From contig CBDVEQ010000026.1 in NCBI GenBank assembly GCA_965373045.1, positions 1-18,548 on the forward strand: a stretch of DNA of 18,548 nucleotides, written 5' to 3'. Shown here in pieces: positions 14,641 to 18,548 of the stretch. The DNA is from DAOVDI01 sp965373045. GTDB taxonomy: Bacteria; Acidobacteriota; Aminicenantia; Aminicenantales; Aminicenantaceae. How positions within the stretch are numbered: the first letter of the stretch is position 1; every line of letters begins with the position of its first letter. The notes beneath the pieces are model-generated. The model saw only the letters and a program-made list of their open reading frames with translations, was not told the DNA's origin and made no database searches. The translations under genes were made by a program, and so were the position numbers.

Positions 14641-14672
14641 TATAGTGCCGGAACAGATGCACTATATATAGT
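14641..14672. promoter_or_regulatory. Dyad TATAGTGC-N10-GCACTATA, possible operator
   Basis: Perfect 8-bp arms at 14641-14648 and 14659-14666, overlapping a perfect 12-bp palindrome ACTATATATAGT at 14661-14672. It sits immediately after P1 and about 40 bp before P2, so it may bind a regulator or fold in the P1 transcript. Confidence 0.45.
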
Positions 14673-14711
14673 ATAGGAAAATCAGTAAGGTTACATATAT
14701 AGTTTTTTTTC

Positions 14712-14740
14712 TTGACATTTAACGAAAAACCCTTTATATT
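14712..14740 (+). promoter_or_regulatory. Main promoter (P2) for the SpoIID-type gene
   Basis: Perfect TTGACA (14712-14717), 17-bp spacer, TATATT (14735-14740), 29 bp before the ATG at 14770. It is preceded by an eight-T run. A perfect dyad CTAATA-CAAA-TATTAG (14741-14756) directly follows the -10 box and covers the likely transcription start. Confidence 0.65.
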
Positions 14741-14769
14741 CTAATACAAATATTAGCAAAGTCAGCAAA

Positions 14770-16683
14770 ATGAATAGACATATGTCAAAATTTATTATGC
14801 GTTTTATTGCGCTGTTTGCGGCTCTGTTTCTGCTTGGCGGCCAACCGTCTGAATTCGGTCAGGAGAATTCTTTATTCTACGGTTATCTCATAGAAAAACC
14901 AATTATCCGTGTGGGACTGGGAATAAATCTCGATGACATCAAAGTCTCTTCTTCCTCCGGAATGAGGGTCTATGAGATCAAAGACGGCTATAAACTGATC
15001 GCAGGTGATGTGGATGAATTCTTTTTCACCGGTGATTCCTTGACACGAGAAAGTACCGTTTTTTATATTATTCCCAACAGTCGTCAGAGTTTTCTGTCCT
15101 ACAATGGCCGGGATTACCATGGGATCTTTATTTTAAAACCAAGCCCCAAAGGTGTAGTGCTGGTCAATCTCTTGAATCTGGAGAAGTATCTGAAGTCTGT
15201 AGTCCCAAGTGAGCTGTCTCCCTATTCTTTTCATGAGCTGGATGCTCATAAAGCGCAGGCAGTTGCAGCACGGACATACGCTATTAAAAACATGGGGCTG
15301 AAGGACGATCTGGGTTTTGATCTTTTTGATACGCCAAAACATCAGTTTTATAAAGGAATTAATGCGGAACATCCATTAAGTTCTCATGCTGTCGATTCCA
15401 CACGGGGAGAGGTTATTCTTTATAACGAAAAGCTGATTAATGCACTCTATACAAGCTCATGTGGTGGAAAAACAGAGCATGTGGAAAATATTTTCCAGGG
15501 GCCTGTGCTTCCTTACTTGAGAAGCGCGGTATGCGATTTTGAAAAACAGAAGGAATGGACGCTGAACAGTAACAATACTATGCTGCCTGTTTATATCAAC
15601 GGCAGGAATATATCAGAAGAGATCGCGACTCTTATAAGCCTGGATGTCTTAGAAAAAGCTGGTGATTCTGCCTATTATATAGCAGAGGCATCGCAGGAGG
15701 AGGTATTGTCCTGGGCCTGGAATGTGAGGTCGCAAATAGGGAAGCCGGAAGTAAAATTAGAATTTAATGGGGAACAGGTTGATTTTCCTTCATTAGGAAA
15801 TTTGATCATCACTGCTTTTGACTGGGAAGAAAATGTTGAAAACCTGTTCCAGGAAAGTGAAAAGGAATATCTTTTAAAGGATATCCCAGATCTCAGTGAT
15901 GCGGAAAAAGATCCTTTGGCCTATTTGATCCGCAATGACATTTTTCCTTCTCAGAATGAAATGCTCGATCTTCATAGGCCGCTTATTCGAGGCGAGGTTA
16001 TATGCTATTTATATAAAGCTCTGGAAAATTTCAAGCCCGTTTACTGTTTTGGGGAGTTTCAGCGCGTTGAGCAGGATAAGATATTCATCCAAAATTATGG
16101 CAAAGATAAAGAACTCAAATTTTCTTCTGAAACATTCCTGATGAAGAAACAGGATGGAGGGAGTTCTTTTATTGCTCAGGCTTTTCTTCTGGAAGGCGAA
16201 AAGATCCGCTGGATCGAACAGGATGGAGCCGTCCGTCTGCTTGAGTTCAATTATTTTCCTCAGATAAATGTGTTTGACCGTAATTTGGCCTTTCGCAGTT
16301 GGCAAGTCCGTCGATCTATGCAGCAGATGGAACAACGGATCAACAAATATTATCCAATAGGTAAACTTATCGATATCGTTCCCCTGTTACACGGTGAATC
16401 AAGAAGGGTTATTGAACTTTCCATCAAGGGAGAGGAAGGGACAGCTGTTGTCCGGGGGTTGAAGATCCAAAAGGTTCTGGGCTTGAGGGATACACTTTTT
16501 GTCATTGACCGCGAAAAAGATAATAACGGGAACATTTCATATTTTGTTATTAACGGCCGTGGCTGGGGGCATGGTGTAGGCCTCTGCCAGATCGGTGCCT
16601 ATGGAATGGCTCAAGCCGGTGCGGATTATAAAGAGATATTAAAAAAGTACTATCACGGTATTGAAATAAATAAGATCTACTGA
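14770..16683 (+). CDS. SpoIID/LytB-type peptidoglycan lytic protein with large insertion
   Basis: A 637-residue exported protein. A signal peptide or anchor covers about residues 5-29 (FIMRFIALFAALFLLGG). The SpoIID domain is split. The first half runs from about 44 to 265 with LEKYLKSVVPSELSP, the putative catalytic Glu148, HKAQAVAARTYA (160-171) and SSCGGKTE (229-236). The second half is about 528-637 with GRGWGHGVGLCQIGAYGMA (597-615) and YHGIEI. Family members of about 330 residues lack the roughly 260 residues between. Within that insert, residues 371-421 resemble an SLH repeat, and 422-495 look beta-rich. SpoIID enzymes are lytic transglycosylases acting on denuded glycan. No sporulation genes are present, so a general cell-wall role is likely. 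The ribosome site is weak; Met5 (14782) is an alternative start. Confidence 0.88.
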   Translation: MNRHMSKFIMRFIALFAALFLLGGQPSEFGQENSLFYGYLIEKPIIRVGLGINLDDIKVSSSSGMRVYEIKDGYKLIAGDVDEFFFTGDSLTRESTVFYIIPNSRQSFLSYNGRDYHGIFILKPSPKGVVLVNLLNLEKYLKSVVPSELSPYSFHELDAHKAQAVAARTYAIKNMGLKDDLGFDLFDTPKHQFYKGINAEHPLSSHAVDSTRGEVILYNEKLINALYTSSCGGKTEHVENIFQGPVLPYLRSAVCDFEKQKEWTLNSNNTMLPVYINGRNISEEIATLISLDVLEKAGDSAYYIAEASQEEVLSWAWNVRSQIGKPEVKLEFNGEQVDFPSLGNLIITAFDWEENVENLFQESEKEYLLKDIPDLSDAEKDPLAYLIRNDIFPSQNEMLDLHRPLIRGEVICYLYKALENFKPVYCFGEFQRVEQDKIFIQNYGKDKELKFSSETFLMKKQDGGSSFIAQAFLLEGEKIRWIEQDGAVRLLEFNYFPQINVFDRNLAFRSWQVRRSMQQMEQRINKYYPIGKLIDIVPLLHGESRRVIELSIKGEEGTAVVRGLKIQKVLGLRDTLFVIDREKDNNGNISYFVINGRGWGHGVGLCQIGAYGMAQAGADYKEILKKYYHGIEINKIY

Positions 16684-16689
16684 TTCTTT

Positions 16690-16718
16690 TTGCCTTTTTC
16701 CACAGGATTCTTTAAAAT
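16690..16718 (+). promoter_or_regulatory. Candidate promoter for nhaC
   Basis: TTGCCT (16690-16695), 17-bp spacer, TAAAAT (16713-16718), 29 bp before the nhaC ATG. TTCTTTAAA occurs twice, at 16708-16716 and 16728-16736, exactly 20 bp apart. Confidence 0.4.
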
Positions 16719-16747
16719 ACCAGATCGTTCTTTAAAGTTACGATTTA

Positions 16748-18157
16748 ATGAGTAGCCGAAAAAAACCTATCAAACTCGGAGCTGCTCTAATCCCGGTCAT
16801 TTTCCTTATCCTCGCACTTTCTGTAACCATCATTGTCTTTAAGGAGGATCCTCACATTCCGCTGATCCTGGCTGCGACAGTGGCGGCTATCGTTGCCGTT
16901 GTCCATAAACATTCCTGGAAAGAGATCCAGGACGGCATGGTTCACGGAATTTCCCTGGCCATGGGGGCGATCATGATCCTTATGGTTGTGGGTCTATTGA
17001 TCGGAACCTGGATCTCAGGAGGGATTGTCCCTTCCATGATCTTTTACGGGTTAAAAATTCTGTCTCCCGGTATTTTCCTGGTTGCCACGTTAATCATCTG
17101 TTCTATTGTTTCTCTGGGGACAGGTTCATCCTGGTCCACAGCAGGCACAGTCGGGGTCGCTCTCATCGGAGTGGGGCAGGGCCTGGGAATTCCTGTAGCC
17201 ATGGTTGCTGGAGCGATTGTATCCGGCGCCTATTTTGGCGACAAGCTGTCTCCCCTTTCAGACACGACAAACCTGGCTCCTGCCGTAGCAGGAACGGATC
17301 TGTTCTCTCATATTCGGCATATGGTTTATACGACAGTGCCGGGGTATGTTCTCTCCGTTATTTTATACGGGATTATTGGGATGCGTTTTTCAGGGGGTTC
17401 TATGGAATCGGGCAGGATTGACACGATCGTAACCACACTGAGTTCCAATTTTACTATTCATCCTATTCTCCTGCTGCCTCCTCTGCTGGTCATTGTTATG
17501 GTTGTGAAAAAAATTCCTCCGTTGCCCGCAATTCTGGGAGGAACATTTTTAGGCGGATTTTTTGGAATGGTAATGCAGGGCAGGTCTCTGGCTGATGTGA
17601 TCATTGCAGCAAAATCCGGTTTTGTATCAAAGACGGGTGTGATTATTGTGGATGATCTTCTGACCCGCGGAGGGCTGGACAGCATGATGAACACAGTTGC
17701 TCTGATCATGTGCGCCCTTTGCTTCGGTGGTGTGATGGAAAAGACCGGAATGCTCAAGATTCTGGCCTTTTCACTGCTGAAGCGTGTGAAGAGGACCGGT
17801 TCCCTTGTAGCGACCACGATATTCAGCTGTATCGGTATGAACATCATTGGTTCTGACCAGTATATGGCCATTGTCATACCGGGACGTATGTATAAAAATT
17901 CTTTTGAAGAACATGGGCTCCATCCCAAGAATCTTTCACGGGTGTTGGAGGATTCCGGCACCTTGACTTCTCCTCTCATCCCGTGGAACAGCTGTGGAGC
18001 ATTTATGGGAGCCACACTCGGAGTTAGTCCGCTTCTCTATCTTCCCTTTGCCTTCCTGAACCTGGCCAATCCATTGGTCTCACTTTTTTATGGATACACA
18101 GGGATCACCATGGAGAAATTGCCGCAGGATGAGAAGACAAAGGATAGTCAATCCTGA
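16748..18157 (+). CDS. nhaC: NhaC family Na+/H+ antiporter
   Basis: A 469-residue inner membrane protein with about 11-12 hydrophobic segments spread along its length. NhaC-type antiporters exchange cytoplasmic Na+ for protons. Family signatures are SGAYFGDKLSPLSDTTNLAPA (near residues 157-177) in the middle and, towards the C-terminus, NIIGSDQYMAIVIPGRM followed by EDSGTLTSPLIPWNSCGA. The first segment (LGAALIPVIFLILALSVTIIV) and the KEIQDGMVHGI loop also fit. Length is typical. The tail after the last helix is short and charged. It lies 64 bp after the SpoIID-type gene with a candidate promoter in the gap, so it may be transcribed separately. Substrate could also be a Na+/organic acid couple, as in malate-lactate relatives, but the motifs favour NhaC. 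Confidence 0.88.
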   Translation: MSSRKKPIKLGAALIPVIFLILALSVTIIVFKEDPHIPLILAATVAAIVAVVHKHSWKEIQDGMVHGISLAMGAIMILMVVGLLIGTWISGGIVPSMIFYGLKILSPGIFLVATLIICSIVSLGTGSSWSTAGTVGVALIGVGQGLGIPVAMVAGAIVSGAYFGDKLSPLSDTTNLAPAVAGTDLFSHIRHMVYTTVPGYVLSVILYGIIGMRFSGGSMESGRIDTIVTTLSSNFTIHPILLLPPLLVIVMVVKKIPPLPAILGGTFLGGFFGMVMQGRSLADVIIAAKSGFVSKTGVIIVDDLLTRGGLDSMMNTVALIMCALCFGGVMEKTGMLKILAFSLLKRVKRTGSLVATTIFSCIGMNIIGSDQYMAIVIPGRMYKNSFEEHGLHPKNLSRVLEDSGTLTSPLIPWNSCGAFMGATLGVSPLLYLPFAFLNLANPLVSLFYGYTGITMEKLPQDEKTKDSQS

Positions 18158-18189
18158 TAGTTCTTTCAGCCCAAATATCCTTCCAAGTC

Positions 18190-18218
18190 TTGCTTACAAG
18201 AAGCACTCTTGTTATAAT
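18190..18218 (+). promoter_or_regulatory. acpS: Promoter of acpS with a perfect dyad filling the spacer
   Basis: TTGCTT (18190-18195), 17-bp spacer, perfect TATAAT (18213-18218), 29 bp before the ATG. The spacer is itself ACAAGA-AGCAC-TCTTGT (18196-18212), an inverted repeat reaching exactly from the -35 to the -10 box. Confidence 0.6.
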
Positions 18219-18247
18219 CCATTTTCCGAAAAAAATAGGTTTTTATA

Positions 18248-18548
18248 ATGGTATACGGGATTGGGATCGACATGATCGAAGTGACGCGGATCGAGAAGCA
18301 GGTTTCTGCCGGCCCTCGATTTGTGGAGAGGATTTTCACCTCCCGTGAAGTCGACTACTGTGAGCGTAAAAAGAACAAGGCTCAGAATTATGCAGCCCGC
18401 TTTGCGGCCAAAGAGGCATTTCTCAAGGCCGTGGGTACAGGGTGGAGGAAGGGACTAGCCTTTAAGGAGATCTAGGTCATTAATGATGAATTGGGAAAGC
18501 CGGAGATCGTGCTGTATGGAAAGGAGAAAAAATTTGCCGAAGAGCTAA
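18248..18548 (+). pseudogene. acpS: acpS (holo-[acyl-carrier-protein] synthase), interrupted by in-frame TAG and cut by the window end
   Basis: AcpS moves the 4'-phosphopantetheine arm from CoA to apo-ACP. Codons 1-75 give a normal N-terminal half: GIGIDMIEVTRIE with Mg2+ ligand Asp8, FTSREVDYC, then RFAAKEAFLKAVGTG with the second ligand Glu56, and GLAFKEI. Codon 76 is TAG (18473-18475). The same frame stays open to the window end with VINDELGKPEIVLYG, the expected continuation; E. coli has GLAFNQFEVFNDELGKP. The stop sits exactly where a Glu is expected, so one G-to-T change of GAG explains it. TAG is a genuine stop in three other genes here, so recoding is unlikely. It could be a true pseudogene or a sequencing or assembly error. 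The start has only TAGGT upstream as a ribosome site. A good promoter lies at 18190-18218. Confidence 0.88.

Noticed and set aside
17458..18015. Open frame of 185 codons on the minus strand opposite nhaC
   Set aside because: Shadow of nhaC, rich in Pro, Ser and Arg as antisense frames often are, with no recognisable domain.
18473..18475. Genome-wide recoding of TAG as an explanation for acpS
   Set aside because: The M14, sigma-54 activator and alr genes all end at TAG at the expected family length.

Overview
The window reads as ordinary chromosome from an uncultured diderm (Gram-negative type) bacterium. Lipid A genes, an outer-membrane-protein chaperone and several exported lipoprotein-like or periplasmic proteins support a diderm. 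Base composition is moderately AT-rich, and the intergenic gaps are rich in short dispersed repeats. The gene content and the large exported M14 peptidase remind me of Candidatus Aminicenantes or a nearby Acidobacteriota-like lineage. That placement is an impression, not something the sequence proves. TAG, TAA and TGA all serve as ordinary stops, so there is no sign of an alternative code.

Layout. (1) 75-3605, plus strand: an envelope operon skp - fabZ - lpxA - lpxI - Gfo/Idh/MocA oxidoreductase, with overlaps or gaps of 13 bp or less. It joins outer-membrane protein chaperoning, 3-hydroxyacyl-ACP metabolism and early lipid A synthesis. The oxidoreductase could be a GnnA-type enzyme making a diamino lipid A precursor. 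(2) 3606-3939: a convergent gap of 334 bp made almost wholly of short repeats and hairpins. (3) 11888-3940, minus strand: a 1382-residue exported M14-type zinc carboxypeptidase, a sigma-54 activator with an atypical receiver domain, a methionine-rich LolA-like periplasmic protein, and an M48 metalloprotease lipoprotein. (4) 12065-13051, plus: a PLP enzyme of the cystathionine beta-synthase/cysteine synthase family, divergent from the M14 gene. (5) 13052-13330: a convergent gap holding a large hairpin built of octamer repeats. (6) 14506-13331, minus: alanine racemase. (7) 14770-18157, plus: a SpoIID-type peptidoglycan lytic protein with a large insertion, then an NhaC-type Na+/H+ antiporter. 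(8) 18248-end: acpS (holo-ACP synthase), interrupted by an in-frame TAG exactly where the family has a conserved Glu.

How the genes work together: most concern the cell envelope (outer membrane biogenesis, lipid A, D-alanine supply, peptidoglycan cleavage, periplasmic proteolysis) plus acyl-carrier-protein metabolism. I see no phage, CRISPR, tRNA or rRNA, and no complete transposon. The most interesting items are the broken acpS and its dyad-containing promoter, the duplicated N-terminal module in the M14 protein, the insertion in the SpoIID protein, and a family of small intergenic repeats whose two ends recur separately elsewhere in the window.
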